The position numbers and the translations under genes were made by a program. From positions 18,361 through 82,360 of the forward strand of contig JAKBRL010000001.1 of NCBI GenBank assembly GCA_021845465.1: 64,000 nucleotides of DNA, written 5' to 3'. Shown here in pieces: positions 35,469 to 43,256 of this stretch (positions are counted from its first letter, which is position 1; the number at the start of each line of letters is the position of its first letter). Below the pieces are notes generated by a model. The model searched no databases. It was not told the DNA's origin and saw nothing but the letters and a program-made list of their open reading frames with translations. The DNA is from Microcaldota archaeon. Lineage in GTDB: Archaea; Micrarchaeota; Micrarchaeia; Micrarchaeales; CABMGC01.

Positions 35469-36149
35469 TTAAATTGTGTCTATCTGGGCTTCTCCTTTGG
35501 TAAGCCCGTTTATCTTGTCAAAGAACTCCTGCTTTAGACCTGCAGGGAATTCTACAGAAACTTTGAGAGATCCGTCATTTTGCCACTCCTCTGATTTTAA
35601 CCCGTATTGCTTCAATGTGCCATAGCATCTGTTAGCAAAAGACGCAGGTATGCGGATCTCAAGGTGTGCTGTTGCAAATTTCAGGGGGATTATGGTATTT
35701 ATTTTCTTTATTATGCTGTCTACCTGTTCATTTGCATTCTTGAATGGGTCTATTACAATATGGGCCTGCTCAAGCGCTCCTTCTATTCTTATAGGAGTAT
35801 GTGGCGCGTTGGTTCTTGGATCTATCGAGTTTACTGCTATTATGTTTATTATCTGTTTTCTCTTCTCTTCTACTAATTTGTGTCTCTGTTCAGTGGTTAT
35901 TGGTACGTCCCCTTTTTTCAATATTGTATCTACAATCTTGGCAAGGTCTTCTGTTCCGAATATCTTTTTAATCTTTTCCTGATTCTGGCGCTCTCCCTTA
36001 TTCGCATTCTTGAATATCTCTTCTGCTTCAAGAACAGATAGGGGATCTTTTCGCTTTCCGGTTATGTACTCATAAGCCATATCCGAATCTATGAATATCT
36101 CAAATTCTTCTCCGTTCGTGGAATATTTGGCTATTACTGTTTTTGACAT
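35469..36149 (-). CDS. sdo1: Ribosome maturation protein SDO1 (SBDS family)
   Basis: 226 aa, the archaeal Shwachman-Bodian-Diamond protein that acts in large-subunit maturation. Domain I is seen in VIAKYSTNGEEFEIFIDSD, and the linker in ITTEQRHKLVEEKRKQIINIIAVNSIDPRTNAPH. The C-terminal ferredoxin-like domain carries RIPASFANRCYGTLKQYG. It lies between psmA and rrp4, the common archaeal order. Confidence 0.95.
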   Translation of the reverse strand: MSKTVIAKYSTNGEEFEIFIDSDMAYEYITGKRKDPLSVLEAEEIFKNANKGERQNQEKIKKIFGTEDLAKIVDTILKKGDVPITTEQRHKLVEEKRKQIINIIAVNSIDPRTNAPHTPIRIEGALEQAHIVIDPFKNANEQVDSIIKKINTIIPLKFATAHLEIRIPASFANRCYGTLKQYGLKSEEWQNDGSLKVSVEFPAGLKQEFFDKINGLTKGEAQIDTI

Positions 36150-36154
36150 AGAAT

Positions 36155-36850
36155 CTACAGGTATTTCGCAACTTCTTCAGGAGTTACTACTCGGTAGCCT
36201 TCGCCTTCTTTTATATAGCCTACTTCCATGCTTTCCTGAGGTACTTTTCCTTCTGATACTTTCTTTATTATCTTTGCTCCGAGAGTTATCATCTCTTCTA
36301 CTCGCATGTTGTCCTTGTACTCCTTCACAAGGATTTCAGTGGCTATCTTTTTTCCTGAACCTATTGCTTCAGCTTTGTAACCAAGAATTGATGCTCCAGG
36401 CTCTATCTCATATAATTTAGGCCCGTTGTCTATTCCACCTACCAAGAGTGAGACGGCATAAGGTCGAAGCCCTCCATACTGTGTGGCCTGCATCATATAC
36501 GATGCTATCTCTTCGGTGAGAGACTCGACAGATTTGTCATCATCATAAACAAGTCTGTGGTTTAGCGCTGTGATCCTTGCCCTGTCTATAAGATGAAGGC
36601 CGTCGGCAACAAGGCCGCTGTAGGTAGCCCCCATGTTTGAATCTATCTTGAATACCTTGTGTACTGTAGATTGTATGGCAAGAGGCTCGGTGACTACCTT
36701 GTGTGCAACAAATACCACGCTGTCTTTTCCTGTCATTCCTATGGATGTCGCGCCTTTCCTTACTGCTTCCTTTGCATACTCTACCTGGAATAGTCTGCCG
36801 TCTGGATTGAACATTACACCGCGGTCGTATGCTTGTACATTTGGATACAT
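36155..36850 (-). CDS. psmA: Proteasome subunit alpha
   Basis: Outer-ring subunit of the 20S proteasome, first gene of the exosome superoperon. It has the alpha signature YDRGVMFNPDGRLFQVEYAKEAV that forms the gate, and the C-terminal region with EMITLGAKIIKK. 231 aa, slightly short. AAGTGAT with a 3-nt gap precedes the ATG, and GTTATATAAGC at 36916-36926 is its TATA box. No beta subunit is in the window. Confidence 0.95.
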   Translation of the reverse strand: MYPNVQAYDRGVMFNPDGRLFQVEYAKEAVRKGATSIGMTGKDSVVFVAHKVVTEPLAIQSTVHKVFKIDSNMGATYSGLVADGLHLIDRARITALNHRLVYDDDKSVESLTEEIASYMMQATQYGGLRPYAVSLLVGGIDNGPKLYEIEPGASILGYKAEAIGSGKKIATEILVKEYKDNMRVEEMITLGAKIIKKVSEGKVPQESMEVGYIKEGEGYRVVTPEEVAKYL

Positions 36851-36915
36851 AATATCACTTAATATAATTAGCAGATTTGCTATGTTTTAGGATAATCTAA
36901 TTTTAATCATTAAAA

Positions 36916-36926
36916 GCTTATATAAC
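36916..36926 (-). promoter_or_regulatory. TATA box of psmA and the exosome superoperon
   Basis: GTTATATAAGC on the minus strand, predicting a start near 36892 and a leader of about 40 nt that carries the GTGAT ribosome site. Confidence 0.5.
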
Positions 36927-36993
36927 TATCTGGTTCAGAGAAAAAGCCGAAGCTGTACAGTTTGGATGCCTCTCTGCCTTATGGTATGATTTT

Positions 36994-37182
36994 TCAGGAG
37001 TTTATGCTCAAAGCATAAGTGCCATTTGCTGTTATGCCTAGTTTTTTGGCAAGCTCTGACTTTTCCGAATTGAGTATCACTACATATCCGCTCCATTTTA
37101 CAGTCATGTCAGATGATCCGCATATGGGGCAGACATCTCCCTGGGCTATTATTACCCTGCATTTTTTGCATGCTTTTTCCAT
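36994..37182 (-). CDS. spt4: Transcription elongation factor Spt4 (RpoE'')
   Basis: 62-aa zinc protein (CKKCRVI, CPICGSS) that binds Spt5 and promotes processive transcription. The segment WSGYVVILNSEKSELAKKLGI is characteristic. It lies 5 bp after rpoE', the conserved order in archaea. GAAGTGAT with a 4-nt gap precedes the ATG. Confidence 0.94.
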   Translation of the reverse strand: MEKACKKCRVIIAQGDVCPICGSSDMTVKWSGYVVILNSEKSELAKKLGITANGTYALSINS

Positions 37183-37187
37183 TTATA

Positions 37188-37787
37188 TCACTTCTTTCCT
37201 TTAGGTTTTGATTGTGCTCCTCCCCTTCGTGGGCCTCTTTCCCTTGGTTTTATAGGTTCCTTTATCCATTCGTATTTTCCAAGTCCTTCAGGCCTCATTG
37301 TCAGAGCAATCTTAGTGTCTTTTATGTTGTTCTTAAGGCTTATTGTGGATACCTTTGTATAAACCACATCTCCTTTCTTTAGAGTTCTTCCGCTGTTTCT
37401 TAAAACAAATGCGGCTGATTTCCTGTCGTGGGTTATGAAGTCGTTGGTTATCTGCGAGAGGTGTACTAGCCCGTCTATAGGACCAAGCCTTACGAAACAC
37501 CCGAAATCTACGAGTTCAGATATCTCACCCATAAGGATTTCGCCTACTTCTATGTTAAATGCTAACATGTCGAAAGTAACCTGATGGTGTGTTGAAGGGT
37601 CTCCAGGCATTATGAAGCCGTCACTTATATCCCTTACATTGAATACTGCCAGCACGACGCCGAAATCCTTCTCCATGAGGCGCTCATGTCTCTTTCTTAG
37701 TATCGTTTCTGCGGCTTTTTGAAGATCTTCTCCGAAGTGTGTTGGGGGTATGTTTATCGTATCTTTTATAGTGTATACATAGAACAT
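37188..37787 (-). CDS. rpoE1: DNA-directed RNA polymerase subunit E' (Rpo7)
   Basis: Stalk subunit of the polymerase (Rpb7 homologue). It has an N-terminal RNP-like part (MFYVYTIKDTINIPPTHFGED) and an S1 domain (VGEILMGEISELVDFGCFVRLG). The C-terminus ends in a Lys/Arg/Pro/Gly-rich tail (about 15 residues) not usual for the family. It is followed by spt4 and preceded by the PIN gene with 57 bp between. Confidence 0.95.
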   Translation of the reverse strand: MFYVYTIKDTINIPPTHFGEDLQKAAETILRKRHERLMEKDFGVVLAVFNVRDISDGFIMPGDPSTHHQVTFDMLAFNIEVGEILMGEISELVDFGCFVRLGPIDGLVHLSQITNDFITHDRKSAAFVLRNSGRTLKKGDVVYTKVSTISLKNNIKDTKIALTMRPEGLGKYEWIKEPIKPRERGPRRGGAQSKPKGKK

Positions 37788-37844
37788 AGGATTGCCTCTG
37801 AGGTTAATATTCGTTTTAGATATTGGGAGTTATATTTATTAATA

Positions 37845-38216
37845 CTATCGCAGGTTCCTGTTTTCCCCTAATGTCAGTGCAACTATGCCTTGCGCCCGGA
37901 GTCTGCGCCGCAGTTCTGTATCGTTTGTGCAGACTTTTGCCTCTTTCGACTTAACAGCATGGCATAATATCCAGTCGTCAACATGGCCTTCGGAGCGGAT
38001 TATAGATATTTTTTTGCCCTGCATAAGCTGCAATGCTACAGCTGCGTCCTTGGAGTTTTTTTTCTTTGATTTTTTTAGCTTTTCAAGCTCTGCTACTGTA
38101 CCACTTGCCACTATGATCTCGTGATCTGGAAAGGCTTCGCTTACTATATCGAATGCGTCAGCTTTTATTGAAAGCCCGAAGAGAATCGAGCTTGTGTCTA
38201 TTATTATCTTTTTTAT
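37845..38216 (-). CDS. PIN-domain protein (Fcf1/VapC9-like) with an ATA start
   Basis: 123 aa. The N-terminus KKIIIDTSSILFGL provides the first PIN aspartate, VHVDDWIL-like HVDDWILCHA the central acid pair, and CTNDTELRRRLRAQGI the closing strand. The first conventional start (GTG at 38109-38111) would remove 35 residues including the catalytic first Asp. GAGTGAT lies 3 nt before ATA (38214-38216), and an in-frame TGA fills those 3 nt, so nothing upstream is available. PIN genes of this type lie beside rpoE'/spt4 in many archaea, supporting the call. Confidence 0.82.
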   Translation of the reverse strand: MKKIIIDTSSILFGLSIKADAFDIVSEAFPDHEIIVASGTVAELEKLKKSKKKNSKDAAVALQLMQGKKISIIRSEGHVDDWILCHAVKSKEAKVCTNDTELRRRLRAQGIVALTLGENRNLR

Positions 38217-38219
38217 TCA

Positions 38220-38224
38220 ATCAC
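38220..38224 (-). promoter_or_regulatory. Ribosome site GTGAT 3 nt before an ATA start
   Basis: Reverse strand GAGTGAT-TGA-ATA. The rpoA2 start has the same layout, GAGTGAT-TGT-ATG. A short hairpin (GCCC/GGGC, 38237-38249) lies a little further upstream. Confidence 0.6.
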
Positions 38225-38283
38225 TCTTTAGAATATGCCCAGAAAGGGCTAAATTAATTAAGAGACTATAGGTATTGCTGTTT

Positions 38284-38688
38284 ATGTCACTTGATATGTA
38301 TGCCGAAAGCATGATATATGCGTATGAGCATCCTCAGCATAAGCGCCGGATTGAGAATGCGGACGTTAGCTTCAGCGAAGAGAATATTTCATGTGGAGAC
38401 AAGCTTACAATATACATAAAACTTGACGGCAGGATCATGAGAGAGGTCTCTTTTGACGGGCTTGGATGTGTCGTGTCCATGGGTACTGCAGAGATACTCT
38501 CCGATGAGATGCAGGGCAAGCCGATAGAAGAAGCGCTTGCGTTCGGAAAAGACGAACTCCTTAAATTGATAAATATAGATCCCGGACCAGTAAGGATGCA
38601 CTGTGCGACCCTCTCACTTAGAGCATTAAGAAAGGCACTTTTCCTGCATGAAGGAATTGCACCTGACAGAGAGACAAAGGAGCTTTGA
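38284..38688 (+). CDS. IscU/SufU/NifU-type iron-sulfur scaffold protein
   Basis: 134-aa scaffold for Fe-S cluster assembly. All three ligand cysteines are present: C37 in ISCGDKL with the adjacent Asp39, C62 in GLGCVVSMGTAE, and C107 in MHCATLSL. There is no C-terminal NifU domain. No cysteine desulfurase is near. The frame is open to a TTG at 38275; I prefer ATG 38284 because a TATA-like AAATTAATTAAG about 25-30 bp upstream predicts a leaderless message there. Confidence 0.9.
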   Translation: MSLDMYAESMIYAYEHPQHKRRIENADVSFSEENISCGDKLTIYIKLDGRIMREVSFDGLGCVVSMGTAEILSDEMQGKPIEEALAFGKDELLKLINIDPGPVRMHCATLSLRALRKALFLHEGIAPDRETKEL

Positions 38689-38784
38689 AGTGAGTAAGAA
38701 ACCTGTCTTCTTTTGATTGCAAATAAAAAAATTAGCCTGATGGCTTTTAGACTACTTCCTGTCTTAGGATTCTATTCCTTGGTT

Positions 38785-39090
38785 TCAGGAAAGTATCATT
38801 TCGATCTGTACCGTGTCAGGAACAGGTATTCTCATTACCTGCCTTAATGCAGTATCACTTCCGTCTATCGAAACCAGCCATTTATGGATTCTCATCTGCC
38901 ATCTTTCGTAGGTTTTGGATCCGTCGCCGCAAGGAGTCTTTCTTGTAGTTACCTTTATATTCCTTGTAGGAAGCGGTATGGGACCGTTGCATTTTACTCC
39001 CAGGGATTTTGCTATCTCAGCTATTTGCTTTGCTATGTCCCTTGCCGCTGTCCTGTTCCTGCTTATAAGTTTTATCCTTGCGACTGGCAT
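38785..39090 (-). CDS. rps10: 30S ribosomal protein S10
   Basis: 101-aa uS10: ARIKLISRNRTAARDIAKQI at the start, GPIPLPTRNIKVTTRKTPCG in the loop that binds 16S rRNA, and RIPVPDTVQIEMIL at the end. It lies 5 bp after the EF-1A gene, the conserved archaeal pair. Confidence 0.97.
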   Translation of the reverse strand: MPVARIKLISRNRTAARDIAKQIAEIAKSLGVKCNGPIPLPTRNIKVTTRKTPCGDGSKTYERWQMRIHKWLVSIDGSDTALRQVMRIPVPDTVQIEMILS

Positions 39091-39095
39091 TTAAT

Positions 39096-40364
39096 CTAAG
39101 CCTTCTTTGTTATATCAAGCACTACTCCTGCAGCTACAGTCTGGCCCATGTCCCTTATTGCAAATCTTCCAAGTTGTGGGAAGTCTCCGAACTTCTCTAT
39201 TACTATGGCTCTTGTAGGCTTTATCTTTACTATTGCTACATCACCATTTTTTATGAACTCTGGGTTGACCTGAAGAGTCTGTCCTGTTTTAGGGTCCTTC
39301 TTTTCAACTATCTCAGTTATTGTAGCTGCTATCTGCGCAGTGTGTATGTGGAATACTGGAGTGTATCCTGCGGCTATTGCCTGCGGATGGTTTATCACTA
39401 CTATCTGAGCTGTGAACTCCTGTGCTACTGTAGGAGGGTTGCTTGCTGGACCTACTACGTCGCCTCTCTTGATGTCTTTCTTGTCAACTCCCTTTATGTT
39501 GAAGCCTATATTGTCTCCTGGGCCTGCTTGTGGCATCTGCTGATGATGCATCTCTATTGATTTTACATCAGTCTTTGCACCGCTTGGCATGATTACTATC
39601 TGGTCTCCAGGCTTTATTATGCCTGTTTCAACTCTCCCTACTGGAACGGTTCCGAATCCAGCTATGCTGTATACGTCCTGTATAGGAAGCCTTAATGGTT
39701 TGTCTGTTGGCTTCTTTGGCACCTGGAATGAATCTATTGCCTCCAAAAGTGTAGGTCCGGTATACCAAGGCAGTTTATCTGACTTGCTTGATACGTTTAC
39801 GCCTTCAAGCCCAGAATAAGGTACGAATATTATTTTAGAAACATCGTATCCTACTGATTTGAGAAGTTCGCTTGCCTTTGCTTTTGTCTCTTCGAACTTT
39901 GCCTTGTCATAATTTGCAGCGTCTATCTTGTTAAGTCCTACCACTACCTGTTGTATTCCTAGCACTTTTGCAAGGTATGCGTGCTCTCTTGTCTGTGATT
40001 GAACTCCGTCTGGAGTTGATACTACAAGGACTGCGGCGTCTGCCTGGCTTGCTCCTGTTATCATGTTCTTTACGAAGTCTCTGTGTCCTGGAGCATCAAT
40101 TATAGTGAAATAATATTTAGGGGTCTGGAAGTCTCTGTGCATTATGTCTATTGTTATTCCTCTTTCCCTCTCTTCTTTGAGTTGGTCCATTACGAATGCA
40201 AATTCGAATGTTGCCCTGTTGTACTTCGTTACTTCTTCCTTAATCTTTTTCATATCCTGTTCTGTTACGGCCTTTGTATCGTATAACAATCGTCCTACAG
40301 TAGTTGACTTTCCGTGGTCTATATGTCCTATGAAAATCAGATTCATGTGTGGTTTATCTGCCAT
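39096..40364 (-). CDS. tuf: Translation elongation factor EF-1 alpha (aEF1A)
   Basis: GTPase that delivers aminoacyl-tRNA to the ribosome. G1 is GHIDHGKST near residue 13, G3 is DAPGHRDFV and G4 is NKID. Domains 2 and 3 follow, with [12 protein letters not shown] and [31 protein letters not shown]. 422 aa, typical. GGTGA precedes the ATG, and the TATA box at 40466-40474 gives a leader of about 75 nt. Confidence 0.97.
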   Translation of the reverse strand: MADKPHMNLIFIGHIDHGKSTTVGRLLYDTKAVTEQDMKKIKEEVTKYNRATFEFAFVMDQLKEERERGITIDIMHRDFQTPKYYFTIIDAPGHRDFVKNMITGASQADAAVLVVSTPDGVQSQTREHAYLAKVLGIQQVVVGLNKIDAANYDKAKFEETKAKASELLKSVGYDVSKIIFVPYSGLEGVNVSSKSDKLPWYTGPTLLEAIDSFQVPKKPTDKPLRLPIQDVYSIAGFGTVPVGRVETGIIKPGDQIVIMPSGAKTDVKSIEMHHQQMPQAGPGDNIGFNIKGVDKKDIKRGDVVGPASNPPTVAQEFTAQIVVINHPQAIAAGYTPVFHIHTAQIAATITEIVEKKDPKTGQTLQVNPEFIKNGDVAIVKIKPTRAIVIEKFGDFPQLGRFAIRDMGQTVAAGVVLDITKKA

Positions 40365-40465
40365 TCAATTCACCTAGTATTTTTAGTATATATTTGTATT
40401 CTGGCGGCGCAGAAGGAGTATTAACTCTCGTCGTCATTCCAGTTGCTAAGATAATACCAGTTAAC

Positions 40466-40476
40466 ATATATAAAGC
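40466..40476 (-). promoter_or_regulatory. TATA box of the EF-1A/S10 operon
   Basis: GCTTTATATAT on the minus strand with purine-rich GAAAG before it as a possible BRE. A weaker TATA-like stretch closer to the gene (about 40388-40398) is too near for a leadered message. Confidence 0.5.
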
Positions 40477-40610
40477 TTTCTAGGGAGAGTACCCAGTATT
40501 AGACATTATAGCTATGATATAGAGTATGTGTGGCTTTAGATTTGTTTTTTGAGATACTGATGCTTTCGGATTCTTGAAGGATTTTTAAGCATTGGCTTGC
40601 AAAACAATTA

Positions 40611-40880
40611 ATGTGTGGTATGATGGGAGTCAAAAAAGTCGTGAGCGGTGAACTTGATTCTATAAGAAAGGAGAGCCTTAGCAAGATAACTACTTTAATA
40701 ATTACGGCATTTGGGCTTGTGGCTGCGCTTGCGTGGAACAGCGCAATACAGAGCATTTTTTCTAAGATTTTTGGGTCTACTACAGATATGTTTGCATTAT
40801 TGGGATATGCGGTTTTTGTTACTTTGATAGCGGTTATAGTAACAATATACCTCACTAGACTGACGGCTAAACAACAATAA
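40611..40880 (+). CDS. Small two-helix membrane protein, DUF5654-like
   Basis: 89 aa. Two membrane helices: TTLIITAFGLVAALAWNSAIQSIF and LGYAVFVTLIAVIVTIYLT. The ALAWN segment is the mark of the archaeal DUF5654 family, whose function is unknown. A TATA-like TTTTTAAGC about 25 bp before the first ATG suggests leaderless translation; downstream ATGs at 40620 and 40623 are alternatives. Confidence 0.8.
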   Translation: MCGMMGVKKVVSGELDSIRKESLSKITTLIITAFGLVAALAWNSAIQSIFSKIFGSTTDMFALLGYAVFVTLIAVIVTIYLTRLTAKQQ

Positions 40881-40968
40881 TGAAATAGTGTGTCTGTTTC
40901 TTCTTTCTTGTATGGAAGACATACAGAATTCTCATATGAAGGAAAAACATGGATAAAATAAGGATTTA

Positions 40969-41043
40969 CGGGCCCGGTGGGATTTGAACCCACGACTTAT
41001 TGGTTAAGAGCCAACCACTCTGACCGACCTGAGTTACGGGCCC
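40969..41043 (-). tRNA. tRNA-Lys (anticodon CTT)
   Basis: 75 nt. Acceptor arms GGGCCCG/CGGGCCC, anticodon stem GTTGG/CCAAT with loop CTCTTAA (anticodon CTT), T arm GTGGG-TTCAAAT-CCCAC. The discriminator is G and no CCA is encoded. No intron. Confidence 0.95.
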
Positions 41044-41330
41044 GCTTTCTTTAGCGCCTGCGGCGCTGGTGCTTAATAATTCATTTCAGCTTGAATTTAT
41101 ATCTTCTGAATTTTATAGCTTTGCGCTTTTGTCTTTGAAGGTCTTCTCTTTTGTTGATTCTTCAATTGTTTAGACAGCAATAACATAGTAGAATGCCTGC
41201 TCAGGTATTTGATTTTTTGCTTTTGGTTCTGAAATCTTTCTTAATCGAATTTGTCCTCGAAAAATGTCTTCAAAAGCTTTATATGCCTTTATAAGCTATA
41301 GATAAGTATATTTTCAAACGGCCAGATTAT
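41044..41330 (+). promoter_or_regulatory. Gene-free stretch upstream of gyrB
   Basis: 287 bp between tRNA-Lys and gyrB, AT-rich in its right half. It contains a tight hairpin AGCGCC-TGC-GGCGCT (41053-41067) close to the tRNA 5' side. Two TATA-like boxes (about 41278-41285 and 41287-41296) lie before gyrB. No open frame or further RNA gene was found. Confidence 0.45.
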
Positions 41331-43247
41331 ATGTCAGAAGAAACAGAAGAATACAACGCATCAAAAATAGTGGTTCTAGAAGGAGCTCAAGGAATAAGAA
41401 AAAGGCCGGCTATGTACATAGGTTCGACCGGATCTGCCGGAGTGCTTCACCTTCTTTACGAGGTAGTAGATAATGCTGTTGATGAGGCAATAGCAGGATA
41501 TTGCAAGAATATACACATTAGGCTTTTTCAGGAAGAGGGCTTCGATGCCGCCGAAGTTTCAGATGACGGAAGAGGCATACCAGTAGACATAATGCCAAAG
41601 TATAACAAAAACGCTCTTGAGATAATAATGACTACCTTGCATAAAGGGGCAAAATTCAGCGATGAAGTATACAAAATCTCTGGAGGATTGCATGGAGTCG
41701 GGCTTACGGTAGTAAATGCGCTTTCAGTATATACAGAGGTAAAGGTCAGGAAGGAAGGTAGTGAATATTACCAGCGATTTGAAAAGGGGCTTCCTGTAAC
41801 CGGGCTTGAGAAGAGAGGAAATGCAGAGGGCTCTGGTACTACAGTAAGATTTAGGCCTGATCCGGAAATATTTGGCTCACCCAAATTTGACTCTACAACA
41901 CTGAGAGAAAGGCTTTCCGATACAACTTTTCTAAACAGGAATCTCAGGATAATTCTTGTTGATGAGAGATTTGAGCAGAGAGAAGAGACTGTTTTCTACT
42001 CAGAAAACGGTTTAGTCGACTTCATAGGATTTCTTAACAAGGAAAAACAGGTACTTACGCCACCAATATATTCGAAGAGTTCTGGGGAGAGAGCAGAAGT
42101 GGAGTATGTTATACAGTATAATAGCAGTTATGATGAAAGGATCGAGTCGTTTGTCAATACAATTAAGACAACAGGCGGTGGAACTCATGTCAGCGGATTT
42201 CATTCAGGCCTTACCAGGGCTGTGCTTAATTACATATCTAGAAATAAGCTATCGGATAGATATAAAGACCTTAAGATAACAGGGGACGACGTGAGAGAAG
42301 GCCTTTCTGCTGTAGTTTCAGTTAACATGCAGAATCCTGAATTCGAAGGCCAGACAAAGGAAAAATTGGGAAATGGCATAATAAAGAATTTCGTGGAAGC
42401 GGAGGTCTATTCTTTTGTTTCCAGATATTTTGAGGAGCATCCGCAACTGGCCAAGGCAATAATAGAAAAGGCAGTCAATGCGGCAAACGTCAGGGAAAGT
42501 GCCAGGAAGGCAAGGGAAATGGCAAGGAAGCGTAGCATACTTGATGATACTGTCCTTCCTGGAAAACTCGCAGACTGCATAGAAAGCGACCCTGATAAAA
42601 CAGAAATATTCATAGTGGAGGGGCAGAGCGCCGGAGGTTCAAGCAAGGAAGGCAGAGACAGAAATATACAGGCAATACTTCCCCTTAGAGGAAAGATACT
42701 TAATGTGGAAAAGGCAGGATTTGAAAGGATATTTGACAACCTTGAGATAAAGTCAATGATAGCGTCTTTTGGCACTGGCATATCCGAGTCGTTCAACGCC
42801 GAAAAGGTGCGTTACAAAAAAATAATTATAATGAGCGATGCGGATGTCGACGGAAGCCATATCAGGACTCTCCTGCTGACATTCTTTTATAGATATATGA
42901 AGAAACTGATAGAGTTGGGTTATGTCTACATTGCACAGCCACCGCTCTTCAAGGTATCTAAAGGAAAGGAGATAAGCTATCATTACAGTGAAGAGGAATT
43001 GAGTCTTAGAATTAAGGAGCTTGGTGGAAATGTTGATGTGCAGAGGTATAAGGGTCTCGGAGAAATGAATCCGGAACAGCTCTGGGATACAACAATGAAT
43101 CCTGAGCACAGGATACTTAAGAGAGTGACAATAAAGGATGCGCAGATGGCAGACAGTCTTTTTTCAATACTTATGGGAATTGATCCGGCGCAGAGAAGAA
43201 AGTTTCTGCATGACAACGCCGAACAGGTAACGATGCTCGATATATGA
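41331..43247 (+). CDS. gyrB: DNA gyrase subunit B
   Basis: ATPase subunit of the bacterial-type gyrase, which introduces negative supercoils. The GHKL ATPase shows EVVDNAVDEA, DDGRGIP and GGLHGVGLTVVNALS; the transducer Lys is in the QTKEKLGN loop. The TOPRIM domain has IFIVEGQSAGGSSKEGRDR and DADVDGSHIRTLL. At 638 aa it lacks the insert of gammaproteobacteria. It is followed by gyrA after 9 bp. Gyrase in archaea derives from bacteria (established for euryarchaea). Confidence 0.98.
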   Translation: MSEETEEYNASKIVVLEGAQGIRKRPAMYIGSTGSAGVLHLLYEVVDNAVDEAIAGYCKNIHIRLFQEEGFDAAEVSDDGRGIPVDIMPKYNKNALEIIMTTLHKGAKFSDEVYKISGGLHGVGLTVVNALSVYTEVKVRKEGSEYYQRFEKGLPVTGLEKRGNAEGSGTTVRFRPDPEIFGSPKFDSTTLRERLSDTTFLNRNLRIILVDERFEQREETVFYSENGLVDFIGFLNKEKQVLTPPIYSKSSGERAEVEYVIQYNSSYDERIESFVNTIKTTGGGTHVSGFHSGLTRAVLNYISRNKLSDRYKDLKITGDDVREGLSAVVSVNMQNPEFEGQTKEKLGNGIIKNFVEAEVYSFVSRYFEEHPQLAKAIIEKAVNAANVRESARKAREMARKRSILDDTVLPGKLADCIESDPDKTEIFIVEGQSAGGSSKEGRDRNIQAILPLRGKILNVEKAGFERIFDNLEIKSMIASFGTGISESFNAEKVRYKKIIIMSDADVDGSHIRTLLLTFFYRYMKKLIELGYVYIAQPPLFKVSKGKEISYHYSEEELSLRIKELGGNVDVQRYKGLGEMNPEQLWDTTMNPEHRILKRVTIKDAQMADSLFSILMGIDPAQRRKFLHDNAEQVTMLDI

Positions 43248-43256
43248 GATGTTCTG

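Noticed and set aside
38689..38784. Small gene between the IscU-like gene and rps10
   Set aside because: The 96 bp hold no frame with a ribosome site and no clear RNA fold; it looks like 3' ends of convergent transcripts.
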